Part shown: positions 16,814 to 25,460 of the stretch, in pieces
How the letters are laid out: each line of letters begins with the position of its first letter
How positions within the stretch are numbered: the first letter of the stretch is position 1
From: Collinsella aerofaciens
GTDB taxonomy: Bacteria; Actinomycetota; Coriobacteriia; Coriobacteriales; Coriobacteriaceae
Reading direction: 5' to 3'
Length of the DNA: 48,773 bases
Assembly: GCA_021639365.1 (NCBI GenBank)
Contig: JAJXHK010000012.1
Location: 1-48,773, forward strand
Translations under genes and position numbers: made by a program
The notes under the pieces: model-generated
What the model was told of the DNA's origin: nothing
Seen by the model: the letters and a program-made list of their open reading frames with translations, nothing else
The model's database searches: none

Positions 16814-18817
16814 TTAGACCAGGCGGGCATTGATCGTCTTGGCGATCTCGGCGGCGTCGGTGGAACCCTTGACGGTGGCACGGAAGTCCTCGTCCATGAG
16901 CGCCTCGGCGACCTTGGACAGGATCTTGAGGTGCGTGGTGCCAGCCTGTGCACCAGGGATGAGCAGAGCGATGGCCACGTTGACGGGAGCGCCGTCCATG
17001 GTATCCCAACCGGTCACGCCGGACTCGTCCTTAACGACGATGACGGCAGCCTCGGTAATGGCGTCGGACTTGGCATGCGGGATGGCAAAGCCCTCCATCA
17101 TGCCCGTGGTGCCCTCGGCCTCGCGGGCCAGGAAGGCGTTCATCACGGCGTCGGCGTCGCTGGCGATACCGGCCTTGACAGCCTGGTTGGAAACGAAGCT
17201 CAGAGCCTCGTCACGAGAAGCGAAGTCCTCGGCGACAAAGACATTCTCGACCTTCACGAAGTCGGCAGCCTCGGCCTTAGGGGCCTCGACGGCAGCGGCC
17301 TTGGGGGCCTCAACCGGCTTGGCTGCAGGAGCGGCCTTCTGATTCTTCTCGAAGTCGTACTTCTTGAAGGCCACGAACAGGATGCCGCCGACCACAGCAC
17401 CGATGAGGATCGCGAGGACCCACAGCGGACCGTTCTCGACAACGGGCAGGACCAGGAAGCCGCCGTGGGGCGCCGGATCGTGAACGTTGAACATAATGGT
17501 CAGGATCGAGGCGATGGAGGAGCCAAGCATCATGATGGGCATGACGGGCCAGATGTTCTTGGTCATGAACGGAATGGCGCCCTCGGTGATGTGGGTGCAA
17601 CCAAGGATGAGGTTGACGATACCGGCGTCATGATCCTCCTGGCTGAAGTACTTCTTGCCGACGACGACGGCGAAGGTGGTGATCAGCGGCGGAACGATGC
17701 AGGCGGCGGAGACGGCAGCCATGAAGTTGGTGCCGAAGTTGTAGGTGTCGGTGCCGACACCGGCGGCCAGGGCCTCGGTGAGCATAGCGGTACCGGTGAC
17801 GTAAGCAGCCTTGTTGACCGGGCCGCCCATGTCAACGGCGCACATGCAGCCGATGGCAAGGCCCAGGACAATGGCGCCAGAGGCAGACAGACCCTTGAGG
17901 AAGTCCATCATGGCGGTGTTGATGGCAGCCATGGGGCCGGAGATGCCGAGCATGACCAGGCCGACGATGGCGGTCGAGAACAGCGGGTACAGGAAGATAG
18001 CCTTGAGGCCGTCCAGATTCTTGGGCAGCTTGGAGAAGACCTTCTCGAGCAGCAGGATGACATAGCCAGCGAGGAAGCCTCCGACGATGCCGCCCAGGAA
18101 ACCGAAGCCCACGCCGGCGCCGCCGGCGTCGATCATACCGGTCTCGGCGTTAACGGGCAGACCCTGGATGGCGATCATACCGGCAACAAAGCCGGGGACG
18201 AGTGCCGGGCGCTTGCCGATAGACTCGGCGATGTAGGCGGAAAGCACGGGAACCATGAGGTTCATGGCGATGCCGCCGATGATCTTGAGCATAGCGGCAA
18301 AGCTGTTGTAGTCAGACGCCGTCGAATCGAAGGACGTGATGCCCCACAGGAACGAAACGGCGGTCAGGACACCACCGGCGACGACGAAGACCAGCATGTG
18401 GCTGACGCCGTTCATGAGGTGCTTGTAGATGATGTGGCCGATGGACTCCTTCTCCTCGACCTCATCCTCGACATCGGCAGCAGCCGCAACCGAGTCGTCA
18501 CCCTTGGCGGCGAGCGCGCGGTCGATCAGCTTACCGGCTGCCTCAACGGACAGGGCCTTGGAAACACCAACGGAAACCATGCGCTTGCCGGCAAAACGCT
18601 CCGCCTGGACATCCTTATCGGCTGCGACGACGACGGCCTTGGCACCGGCGATCTCGCTCTTGGTGAGCTCGTTCTCGACACCGACCTGGCCATGGGTCTC
18701 AACCTTAATGGTCAGACCTCGCTCGGCAGCTGCCTTCTCCAGCGCCTCCTTCGCCATGAAGGTGTGCGCGATGCCGGTCGGGCAACCGGTAGCGGCGATG
18801 ATGTCAAACTTAGCCAT
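16814..18817 (-). CDS. fruA: Fructose-specific PTS permease, fused IIB-IIC-IIA
   Basis: This 667-residue membrane protein imports fructose and phosphorylates it at carbon 1. The IIB domain (about 1-100) has the phosphocysteine C12 in ATGCPTGIAHTFMAKEAL. The IIC domain (about 130-480) has multiple membrane segments and the family stretch GFLGGIVGGFLAGY. An Ala/Pro/Lys-rich linker joins it to the C-terminal IIA domain (about 520-667) with the phosphohistidine H581 in GFAIPHAKSD. GAAGGAGG five bases upstream fixes the ATG at 18817. A divergent RpiR-family gene lies 270 bases away and is the likely regulator. Related mannose-type or 2-O-mannosylglycerate IIBCA proteins are an alternative, but neighbouring FruK-like genes support fructose. 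Confidence 0.93.
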   Translation of the reverse strand: MAKFDIIAATGCPTGIAHTFMAKEALEKAAAERGLTIKVETHGQVGVENELTKSEIAGAKAVVVAADKDVQAERFAGKRMVSVGVSKALSVEAAGKLIDRALAAKGDDSVAAAADVEDEVEEKESIGHIIYKHLMNGVSHMLVFVVAGGVLTAVSFLWGITSFDSTASDYNSFAAMLKIIGGIAMNLMVPVLSAYIAESIGKRPALVPGFVAGMIAIQGLPVNAETGMIDAGGAGVGFGFLGGIVGGFLAGYVILLLEKVFSKLPKNLDGLKAIFLYPLFSTAIVGLVMLGISGPMAAINTAMMDFLKGLSASGAIVLGLAIGCMCAVDMGGPVNKAAYVTGTAMLTEALAAGVGTDTYNFGTNFMAAVSAACIVPPLITTFAVVVGKKYFSQEDHDAGIVNLILGCTHITEGAIPFMTKNIWPVMPIMMLGSSIASILTIMFNVHDPAPHGGFLVLPVVENGPLWVLAILIGAVVGGILFVAFKKYDFEKNQKAAPAAKPVEAPKAAAVEAPKAEAADFVKVENVFVAEDFASRDEALSFVSNQAVKAGIASDADAVMNAFLAREAEGTTGMMEGFAIPHAKSDAITEAAVIVVKDESGVTGWDTMDGAPVNVAIALLIPGAQAGTTHLKILSKVAEALMDEDFRATVKGSTDAAEIAKTINARLV

Positions 18818-18902
18818 GTGTCCCTCCTTCTTGAGTACTGCGCCCGCAGGCGCTCCCCTACACGCGCATCCTTGCGCGCTTTTCCACAACTGAAAGATAC
18901 CA

Positions 18903-18987
18903 ACCTACCGTCCGCGTGAGAAGAGACAAGGCGCAATTCTCCGGTGAAAGGTTCTTTCATAACCGTAAACGGTAGGTGAAAGTTTAC
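18903..18987. promoter_or_regulatory. Repeated motifs in the fruA-rpiR intergenic region, candidate operators
   Basis: GGTGAAAG occurs twice (18943-18950, 18975-18982), 32 bp apart, about three helical turns. ACCTACCG at 18903-18910 is the inverse of CGGTAGGT at 18970-18977, and GTAAAC/GTTTAC form another inverted repeat at 18965-18987. Such spacing suits binding sites for the divergently encoded RpiR-family regulator. This is inference only. Confidence 0.4.
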
Positions 18988-19088
18988 CATCAACACTTGA
19001 AACGGCAAGGTGTATCTTGTAATTGAAAATCCCCCTATACTATGACATTACAAACGAGTCCATTTTTCATGCCAACCAGGAGCCATCC

Positions 19089-19946
19089 ATGACCGATAGT
19101 AGCAAGAGCGCACTTTCCCTCATTAGTACCCACCAGGGATACAGCGAGTCAGAGCAGCGCATTGTCGACTATATATTGGAGCACCAGTCCGAGGCGCCAC
19201 GCCTCACGGCGGCTCAGCTCTCGCGCGCCGCCGCCACGTCCGAGGCGACCGTTTCGCGCTTCTGCCGCAAGCTTGGCTTTGGCAGCTTCCGCAGCTTTCA
19301 GTTTTCGCTGGCGAGGGATTTGGAAAGCCAGCGCAACGAGGGTCTGACTGACGAAGTCTCGCTCGACAATATGGAGCAGAGCCTTAAAAACATCCTGGCT
19401 GCCAAGGTGAGCGAGCTTAATGCGACCATCGACGGGATCGACCACGATACGCTGGCGGCTGTTGTACATGCCCTTAAGCATGCAGGGGTTATTGAGTTTG
19501 CGGCTGTGGGCAATACGAACGCGGTCGCGCTCGATGCGACATTTAAGTTTTCGCAGCTGGGCCTTCGCTGCATGGCGAGCACAATCAGCGAGACATCAAT
19601 CGGCTTTGCGCTCACGTTGCGCCCCGGCGACGTTATCGTGCTGATCTCGAACTCCGGCAAGTCGCGCCGACTGAATCGCATGGCAAAAGCGGCTCGCGAC
19701 TGCGGTGCCACCGTAGTCGTCATCAGCAGCGACAGCAAGTCTCCACTCGCGCGCCTAGCCGACCACACCTTTAATACCGTCAATCATGAGGCGCTGCTAA
19801 CAACGGGCGACTTCGCGTTCTCCAAAATGAGCGCCACGATGATCATCGAGGTCATTTACAACTTCCTGCTGCCCGAAATCGAGGACGCCCGAGAGCACAT
19901 CAGCTACTACGAGGAGCTCATCCAGCCGGACAAGGTCGTAGAGTAG
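19089..19946 (+). CDS. MurR/RpiR-family transcriptional regulator
   Basis: This 285-residue regulator has an N-terminal helix-turn-helix of the RpiR type (about 10-75; AATSEATVSRFCRKLGFGSF) and a C-terminal SIS sugar-phosphate-binding domain (about 120-255; VIVLISNSGKSRRLNRMAKA). Members sense phosphosugars and control sugar uptake or catabolism. It is divergent from the fructose PTS gene, so fructose-1-phosphate control of fruA is the natural hypothesis. CCAGGAG lies six bases before the ATG at 19089; an in-frame ATG at 19023 has no site. A clear terminator follows at 20040-20074. Confidence 0.93.
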   Translation: MTDSSKSALSLISTHQGYSESEQRIVDYILEHQSEAPRLTAAQLSRAAATSEATVSRFCRKLGFGSFRSFQFSLARDLESQRNEGLTDEVSLDNMEQSLKNILAAKVSELNATIDGIDHDTLAAVVHALKHAGVIEFAAVGNTNAVALDATFKFSQLGLRCMASTISETSIGFALTLRPGDVIVLISNSGKSRRLNRMAKAARDCGATVVVISSDSKSPLARLADHTFNTVNHEALLTTGDFAFSKMSATMIIEVIYNFLLPEIEDAREHISYYEELIQPDKVVE

Positions 19947-19992
19947 GTTATTTTTGAGATCCGTTTAGCGGCGCTCGCACGAAACCTGCCCA

Positions 19993-20118
19993 TTTACTAC
20001 GTTTCACCCGCATGGCCCAACCATACGCCCAAAATTGAGAAAACCGCAGGCGTTCTACCTGCGGTTTTCTTTTTGCAATTCTTGATGTGGTCGCCGGTAT
20101 CCTACTAAACGTAGTAAA
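19993..20118. repeat. Inverted 12-bp repeat flanking the rpiR terminator
   Basis: TTTACTACGTTT (19993-20004) recurs as its complement AAACGTAGTAAA (20107-20118). The copies flank the hairpin terminator. The surrounding 260-bp intergenic space has no convincing gene. Confidence 0.5.
20040..20074 (+). terminator. Terminator of the RpiR-family regulator gene
   Basis: An 11-bp stem AAAACCGCAGG / CCTGCGGTTTT with a seven-base loop is followed by CTTTTT. Confidence 0.9.
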
Positions 20119-20207
20119 CCGGCCCCTTTTGTGGCGGCCAGGTCGGACATGAATATGGCGAGTCAAAATCACTGAGTATTTTGTCCCGCCAACGCACCGA
20201 ATGAGGC

Positions 20208-21836
20208 CTAAGCCCGCGCTTCTTCGAGCATTTGCTTGGCGTGCGCCAGGCTTGCCTCCGATTGGTCGCCGCTCAGCATACGGGCGATCTCGGCGGTACG
20301 CGCTTCGCCGGTTACCTCGTCCAAATGCGTCTGGGGAATATCGCCCGGCTCCTTGCTGACAACATAATGCTTGTCGGCCATGACGGCGACTTGCGCCAAG
20401 TGGGTTACGACAATCACTTGATGCGTAGCGGAGAGATCTGCCAGCACGCCCGCGAGGGCACGAGCCGTGGAGCCGCCGACACCGGCATCGACCTCGTCAA
20501 ATACCAGTGTGTCGACGCCGTCAGCATTACCCAAGACCACCTTGCTCGCCAGCATGACGCGGCTGAGCTCGCCACCCGAGGCAATGCGGCGCAGGGGACG
20601 CGGCGTCAAGCCGGCACCGCTGCGATACAAAAGCTCGTAGCTCGAAGGACCCGCCGGCGTCCACTCGGCGCGCGGAAGATCACGCGACTCCCAAACGAGC
20701 TCGGCGCCGCCCATCTCCAAGCGTGCCATCTGACGACCAACCTCGTGACAAAAACGCGGAGCAGCGGTATTACGCGCACGCTTGAGTGCCTTGGCGGCAG
20801 CAAAGAGCTCGCGTTCAGCAGCACCAAGTGCCTCGCGCACCTTCCTAATCTGCTCGTCACCATCGTCCACCAGCGATAATAACTCTCGCGAGCGATTGCG
20901 CATGGCAAAAACATCGTCCATGGTGGGACCCCACTGACGCAACAGGCCCTTGAGGTCGGAATACCGCTCACGCATGCGAGCGAGCTCGCGGGGGTCGAAG
21001 GCGACGCCATCGCGATAGGCACGAAGCTCGTTCGCGCTATCCTCAAGGGAGATACAGGCATCCGAAAGCGCATCGGCAATGTCGCCCAGTTTGCGATCGA
21101 CGGTAGCCATACGGGAAAGCTCTGCCACAGCGCTGTTCACGGCATCGAGCGCTCCCCCTTCGGCGGCAAGCGATGCATGGGCATCGTTAGCTGTGGCAAC
21201 CAGTACCTCGGCATGTTCGGAGCGCGGCAGTAGTTCCTCGAGTTCCTCATACTCGCCCGGCTTGGGGTCGACCTCGCCGATGCGCTCGAGGGCAAAGCGA
21301 GCCTCCTCGACACGGCTCCCCTGCGCACGCGAGGCTTCCTCCACACGGCGAAGCTCCTTGGCGGCGTCACGCGAAGCCTTAAAACAGGCGCGATACTTCT
21401 CGAGCGCCTCAAGCGCTGCGCGCCCAGCCCAGGCATCGACCATGGCAACATGATGCGCCGGATCGAGCAGGCGCTGGTGCTCGTGCTGACCGCAAAGATC
21501 CATCATCACGCCGACGCGCTCCGAAAGCTCACGCACGCTGGCGATGCGGCCGTCAATCCTGACGCGGCTGCGACCCTCGGCAGAAAGGCTGCGCTGCACG
21601 GTGAACCCCTCCGTGTCGTGCGGGCCATCGAATAGGCGCGCCTCGACGCTCGCCAGCGCCTCTCCCTCGCGCACGGTCGACGAATCTGCACGCTCGCCCA
21701 ATATGAGCTTGAGCGCCGAGAGCAGCGCGGTCTTGCCGGCACCGGTCTCGCCAGTCAAAACCGTTAGGCCCGCACTCGGAACCAGCGTCGCCTCACGAAT
21801 GAGTGCAATGTTGGAAACCTGCAGCTCATCGATCAT
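20208..21836 (-). CDS. recN: DNA repair protein RecN
   Basis: This 542-residue SMC-like ATPase acts in double-strand break repair. Walker A is GETGAGKT near residue 30. A long coiled-coil centre (about 150-370) follows. The C-terminal half-site has the ABC-type signature region RIASGGELSRVMLA, Walker B in TLVFDEVDAGVGG, and VIVVTHLAQVAVMADKHYVV. Length is close to the usual 550-575. The ATG overlaps the end of nadK by 11 bases and uses a GGAG site inside nadK, indicating translational coupling. It is the last gene of the efp-to-recN run. Confidence 0.96.
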   Translation of the reverse strand: MIDELQVSNIALIREATLVPSAGLTVLTGETGAGKTALLSALKLILGERADSSTVREGEALASVEARLFDGPHDTEGFTVQRSLSAEGRSRVRIDGRIASVRELSERVGVMMDLCGQHEHQRLLDPAHHVAMVDAWAGRAALEALEKYRACFKASRDAAKELRRVEEASRAQGSRVEEARFALERIGEVDPKPGEYEELEELLPRSEHAEVLVATANDAHASLAAEGGALDAVNSAVAELSRMATVDRKLGDIADALSDACISLEDSANELRAYRDGVAFDPRELARMRERYSDLKGLLRQWGPTMDDVFAMRNRSRELLSLVDDGDEQIRKVREALGAAERELFAAAKALKRARNTAAPRFCHEVGRQMARLEMGGAELVWESRDLPRAEWTPAGPSSYELLYRSGAGLTPRPLRRIASGGELSRVMLASKVVLGNADGVDTLVFDEVDAGVGGSTARALAGVLADLSATHQVIVVTHLAQVAVMADKHYVVSKEPGDIPQTHLDEVTGEARTAEIARMLSGDQSEASLAHAKQMLEEARA

Positions 21837-22686
21837 GACGCACTCCGTAGAACACGCGGCTCACCGAGTTATAGAAGCTCTCGGGGCCGTAATCCAGCAG
21901 CAGCACATCGCCGGGACCGCGACGCACAGCCACGCTCTCGACCGTGCCATCGCAGGTAATAAACTGCCCGTCGATGGCAATCGCCGGAACGCTCGGGCGA
22001 TCATCGGACATAAAGATCTCGACGACATCACTCGGCGAGGTCAAAAAGGCGCGAGCCTGAATGGTATGCGGAGCGATGGGCACGCAAACCATACCCGTAT
22101 AGTCAGGGCTCACGATGGGGCCACCGGCACTGAGCGCGTAACCCGTAGAGCCAGTCGCCGTCGACACGACGACACCGTCACCGCGCAGGCGATCGATATG
22201 ATGGCCGGACACCGTGATGTCAAACTCAACCATATCGGACAGGGGACCGCGCGTAAGTGCCATATCGTTGAGGGCAAACGTGCGTACGACATCCTTCGTG
22301 CCGTCTTCGCGCACCGAAACGATATCGGCGGCGATGGTGGCGCGGCGGCTCACGTGGAGCTCGCCGGACAGGGCATCGCTCACAACCTGCAAAATGTCGC
22401 GCTCCTCGGGACTCGCGGCCGTCAAAAAGCCCAAATGACCATAGGAAAGACCCAAAATGGGGATCTCGCGATAGTTGAGGATACGAGCCGCGCGCAGCAG
22501 CGTACCGTCGCCGCCGAGCGTAATGACCAGGTCGGCATCGTCAACATCAGGAGCACTCTGGATCTTGGAGCGCTGGTCGGCAGCCCATGCGACCTCGTAG
22601 CCCTGGCGCGAAAGCCAAAGCTCGAGCATCAGGCCGCTCTCGACCGCCTCTTGCTTGTAGTAATTGGGAACCAGAAAGACCTTCAT
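21826..22686 (-). CDS. nadK: NAD kinase
   Basis: This 286-residue cytoplasmic enzyme makes NADP from NAD using ATP or polyphosphate. The GGDGT motif lies at about 58-62 in VITLGGDGTLLRAAR. GLSYGHLGFLTAASPEE, LRGDGVVVSTATGSTGYALSAGGPI and the ARAFLTSPSD region are family features. It overlaps tlyA by four bases upstream and recN by 11 bases downstream. The tlyA-nadK-recN order is widely conserved in Gram-positive bacteria. Confidence 0.96.
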   Translation of the reverse strand: MKVFLVPNYYKQEAVESGLMLELWLSRQGYEVAWAADQRSKIQSAPDVDDADLVITLGGDGTLLRAARILNYREIPILGLSYGHLGFLTAASPEERDILQVVSDALSGELHVSRRATIAADIVSVREDGTKDVVRTFALNDMALTRGPLSDMVEFDITVSGHHIDRLRGDGVVVSTATGSTGYALSAGGPIVSPDYTGMVCVPIAPHTIQARAFLTSPSDVVEIFMSDDRPSVPAIAIDGQFITCDGTVESVAVRRGPGDVLLLDYGPESFYNSVSRVFYGVRHDR

Positions 22687-23486
22687 AGCGTTGCAGCTTT
22701 CTCGCTCAAAACCGAAACCTGCGATTGCAGCTCATCGTCGGTGCAGTCGCCGGGGGCAAACCTTGTGCCGTACAGGAAAAACTCAACGTTGCCCTTAGCG
22801 CCATGGATGGGCGACACGCACACGTCAAACGGGAACAGGCCCTTGGCAGCAAAGAGCTCAATCACCGCCACGAGCGTATCGCGGCGCACTGCGGGGTCGG
22901 TCACGATACCGCCCTCGCCCACCAGCGCAGCCGGCGCCTCAAACTGGGGCTTTACGAGCGTGCAGAACGAACCCGAAGGCTTCAGGCACGCCAGCACGGC
23001 GTCGATGATATTCGCGATGCTGGTAAACGAGACATCACATACAGCTAGGTCGATGGCACCGGCATAGCCAAGCTCAGGCAGCTGCGTCACGTTTGTGCGC
23101 TCATGCAGCGTCACGCGATCGTCCTGACGCAACGACCAATCGAACTGGGAGCGACCCACGTCCACCGAGACAACGGTCGCAGCTCCGCGCTTGAGCAGGC
23201 AATCGGTAAAGCCGCCGGTAGAGCAGCCCACATCCAGACAGCTAAGGCCCGTCGGATTGATGCCAAACGCATCAAGCGCGCCTTCGAGCTTAAGGCCGCC
23301 GCGTCCAACGTACGGAATGCGCCCTTTAACATGCAGCGGTAGGCCCGGCGTCACCTTAAGGCCAGGCGAAGTCAAGCGCTCGCCGCCGCTCGAGACCAGG
23401 CCGGCCATAAGAGTGCGAAGGGCATCCGCGCGATCGGCGCAGATGCCCTGTGAAATCAGTTCGTCATCAAGACGCACGCGTTTCAT
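22683..23486 (-). CDS. tlyA: TlyA-family rRNA 2'-O-methyltransferase
   Basis: This protein of about 267 residues probably methylates ribose positions in 16S and 23S rRNA, as TlyA does for C1409 and C1920 sites. An N-terminal S4 RNA-binding domain (about 1-60; KRVRLDDELISQGICADR) precedes an FtsJ-like Rossmann methyltransferase domain. The AdoMet motif is CLDVGCSTGGFTDCLLKRGA. The start is uncertain: ATG at 23486 gives the family's usual N-terminus, while ATG at 23495 or TTG at 23498 would add three or four residues. No strong ribosome site is visible for any of them. The gene overlaps nadK by four bases. Confidence 0.92.
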   Translation of the reverse strand: MKRVRLDDELISQGICADRADALRTLMAGLVSSGGERLTSPGLKVTPGLPLHVKGRIPYVGRGGLKLEGALDAFGINPTGLSCLDVGCSTGGFTDCLLKRGAATVVSVDVGRSQFDWSLRQDDRVTLHERTNVTQLPELGYAGAIDLAVCDVSFTSIANIIDAVLACLKPSGSFCTLVKPQFEAPAALVGEGGIVTDPAVRRDTLVAVIELFAAKGLFPFDVCVSPIHGAKGNVEFFLYGTRFAPGDCTDDELQSQVSVLSEKAATL

Positions 23487-23521
23487 GAATGCCATCAACC
23501 ATTCGTATCCGGAGATGCGGC

Positions 23522-23761
23522 CTAGCTATCCTGGGATTCGTTTGCCGCATCCTCATCGTATTCCTGCTCGAGCTTATCGGCCTCACGCGGCGTCAACTCA
23601 AACTTGTCGACCATATCGACCGCGCGGGAACCCAGCTCAATCGCTTCGTCAAACAGATCAAGTGAACGCTCCAAGGAGGTATCCTTGGAGCGAACGGTAG
23701 CGATAATCTGGTCCAGACGGTCCGAAATCTCGTCAAAGTTGCGGACAGAACCCTCTGGCAT
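23522..23761 (-). CDS. xseB: Exodeoxyribonuclease VII small subunit
   Basis: This 79-residue protein is the small, helical regulatory subunit of the single-strand-specific nuclease ExoVII. FDEISDRLDQIIATVRSKDT followed by SLERSLDLFDEAIELG is the family pattern. It sits two bases after nusB and before tlyA. The large subunit gene xseA, often adjacent, is not in this window, so it must be elsewhere if the complex is complete. The acidic C-terminal tail (EQEYDEDAANESQDS) is typical. Confidence 0.9.
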   Translation of the reverse strand: MPEGSVRNFDEISDRLDQIIATVRSKDTSLERSLDLFDEAIELGSRAVDMVDKFELTPREADKLEQEYDEDAANESQDS

Positions 23762-23763
23762 GA

Positions 23764-24348
23764 CTACTCCTCGACGGAGTCGACGACGGACTCAGCAGCG
23801 TCCGCATCCTCGGCCAGCACACCAGCCTCAGCCTGGGCAACCGCAACCTTAGCGGCAGCCTCGGCAGCCTGTGCCTCCTCGCGAGCGCGATCTTCGGCCA
23901 GAAGCTCCTGGTACAGATCCTCGCCCGGCAGCTCCTCGCTACGAGCGATCTTGCCCAGCACACCGTTGACGAACGACGCGGACTGGTCGGTGCCATAGGC
24001 CTTGGCAAGCTCGACGGCCTCGTTGATCACGATGGCGTCCGAGACCTCCTCGTCGGTGAGGAAACGCATCTCATAGACGGCGATACGCAGCAGATTGCGG
24101 TCGGCGCCGGGCATGCGCATAAGATCCCAGTTCTTGGCAACGGAGCGCAGAGCGCAGTCGATGCGGTCGATATGCTCGTAGGCACCGCGGCACAGCTCCA
24201 GCGCATAGGGGTCGAGGGGACCCTTCGAAATCAGGAAATCGCCCTCGAGGACGCGCTCGAGCGGGCTGTCCGTGGCCTCGGCCTGGAACAGCAGCTGCAG
24301 CGCCTGACTGCGGGCAAGCGTGCGCCCGCGATAAACCTTAAGGCTCAA
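23764..24348 (-). CDS. nusB: Transcription antitermination factor NusB, with acidic Ala-rich tail
   Basis: This 194-residue RNA-binding protein acts with NusE in antitermination of rRNA operons. RTLARSQALQLLFQAEAT opens the helical NusB domain, and MRMPGADRNLLRIAVYEM and VINEAVELAKAYGTDQSASFVNGVLGKIA are the conserved core and RNA/NusE contact regions. The core ends near residue 145. The last 45-50 residues are an Ala/Glu-rich extension beyond the family's usual length of about 130-150. It is three bases downstream of the Asp23-like gene. Confidence 0.93.
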   Translation of the reverse strand: MSLKVYRGRTLARSQALQLLFQAEATDSPLERVLEGDFLISKGPLDPYALELCRGAYEHIDRIDCALRSVAKNWDLMRMPGADRNLLRIAVYEMRFLTDEEVSDAIVINEAVELAKAYGTDQSASFVNGVLGKIARSEELPGEDLYQELLAEDRAREEAQAAEAAAKVAVAQAEAGVLAEDADAAESVVDSVEE

Positions 24349-24351
24349 AGG

Positions 24352-24714
24352 TTACTCCTTGGGGAAAACGAGGCCGTCGATGCAAACGTCAACGCGCTCG
24401 ACCTCAACGCCCACCTGGGCATCGATGGCGGCGACCACGGCGGCGCGAACGGCCTCGGCGAGTTTCTTGAACGGATAGCCAAAGAACACCACGACACGCA
24501 CGGTGAGTGCGAGCTTGTCGCCGATGACCTCGGCCTCGACCGCCGGCTCGGAAGCCGGGGCCTTGGACGAGAGCATCATGGAGACAAGGTTGGTGGCAAG
24601 GTCCTTGACGCCAACGGAGGCGATGCCCTCGACATCCGACACGGCGCGCGAGACGATGGCGGTCAGAACATCGGGCGAAATGCCGATGCCGTCAATCTTG
24701 ATTTCCTGGGGCAT
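24352..24714 (-). CDS. Asp23/Gls24-family envelope stress response protein
   Basis: This 120-residue protein belongs to the DUF322/Asp23 family, cytoplasmic proteins found near the membrane in Gram-positives and linked to envelope stress. ISPDVLTAIVSRAVSDVEGI and GDKLALTVRVVVFFGYPFKKLAEAVR match the family's two halves. It lies between efp and nusB, a position kept in many Firmicutes and actinobacteria. The molecular function is not established. No membrane segment is present. Confidence 0.88.
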   Translation of the reverse strand: MPQEIKIDGIGISPDVLTAIVSRAVSDVEGIASVGVKDLATNLVSMMLSSKAPASEPAVEAEVIGDKLALTVRVVVFFGYPFKKLAEAVRAAVVAAIDAQVGVEVERVDVCIDGLVFPKE

Positions 24715-24738
24715 GAGTCCTCCTAGAAGAGTTGGTTG

Positions 24739-25302
24739 CTAGACGCGGGAGACGAACTTGCCGTCGCGGGTGTCAACCTTGATGACCTCGCCCTCGTTGA
24801 GGTACATGGGGACCTGGATGACAGCGCCGGTGTCGATCGTGGCCGGCTTGGTGGAACCCTGGACGGTGTCGCCCTTAAAGCCCGGGTCGGTCTGGACGAT
24901 GGTGGTCTCGATGAACATCGGCGGGGTCACGCCCATGAGCTCGTCGTCGGCGAAGAGCAGCTGGCAGATGTCGTTCTCGCGCAGCCACTTGGAGTTCTCG
25001 CCCACCATGTCCTCGGGAACGGGAACCTGCTCATAGGACTCGTTGTCCATGAAGATGTAGTCGGTGCCATCGTTGTAGAGGTACTGGAACTCACGGGTGG
25101 TGAGCATGACGCTCTCGAACTTGGTACCGGCGTTGCAGGTGTTCTCGACGACGCGGCCGCTCTTGATGTCGCGGGTCTTGTAGCGCACAAACGCGCCGCC
25201 CTTGCCCGGCTTGACGTGCTGGAACTCGACGATGGTATAAACCTTGTCCTTAATACGGAGACCGAGGCCGTTCTTGAAGTCGGCGGTAGAAATGGTAGGC
25301 AT
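24739..25302 (-). CDS. efp: Translation elongation factor P
   Basis: This 187-residue factor relieves ribosome stalling at polyproline. It has the KOW-like domain I with the loop KPGKGGAF (lysine 34 at the tip, the position modified in many bacteria), then two OB domains. GDTVQGSTKPATIDTGAVIQVP is the family signature in domain III. AGAAAGG lies five bases before the ATG at 25302; a longer frame is unlikely. It begins the efp-asp23-nusB-xseB-tlyA-nadK-recN run after the pepP terminator. No EF-P modification enzyme genes are in the window. Confidence 0.96.
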   Translation of the reverse strand: MPTISTADFKNGLGLRIKDKVYTIVEFQHVKPGKGGAFVRYKTRDIKSGRVVENTCNAGTKFESVMLTTREFQYLYNDGTDYIFMDNESYEQVPVPEDMVGENSKWLRENDICQLLFADDELMGVTPPMFIETTIVQTDPGFKGDTVQGSTKPATIDTGAVIQVPMYLNEGEVIKVDTRDGKFVSRV

Positions 25303-25395
25303 AGCGACCTTTCTTCTTATGGGCAGAACGCACAAACGTCCAAATTACATACGACCGAAATTATACACTTGCAGACGGCGCCTGCAGCGAGCGCA

Positions 25396-25439
25396 TAAAA
25401 AGAGAACGCGGGGCGCCCGAATTGCTCCGGACGCCCCGC
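25396..25439 (-). terminator. Terminator of the Xaa-Pro peptidase gene
   Basis: On the minus strand an 8-bp GC stem GCGGGGCG / CGCCCCGC, extended by TCCG/CGGG pairing, is followed by a T-rich tract (GTTCTCTTTTT). Confidence 0.75.
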
Positions 25440-25460
25440 CCAAAAATCTAACGAAGAGGG

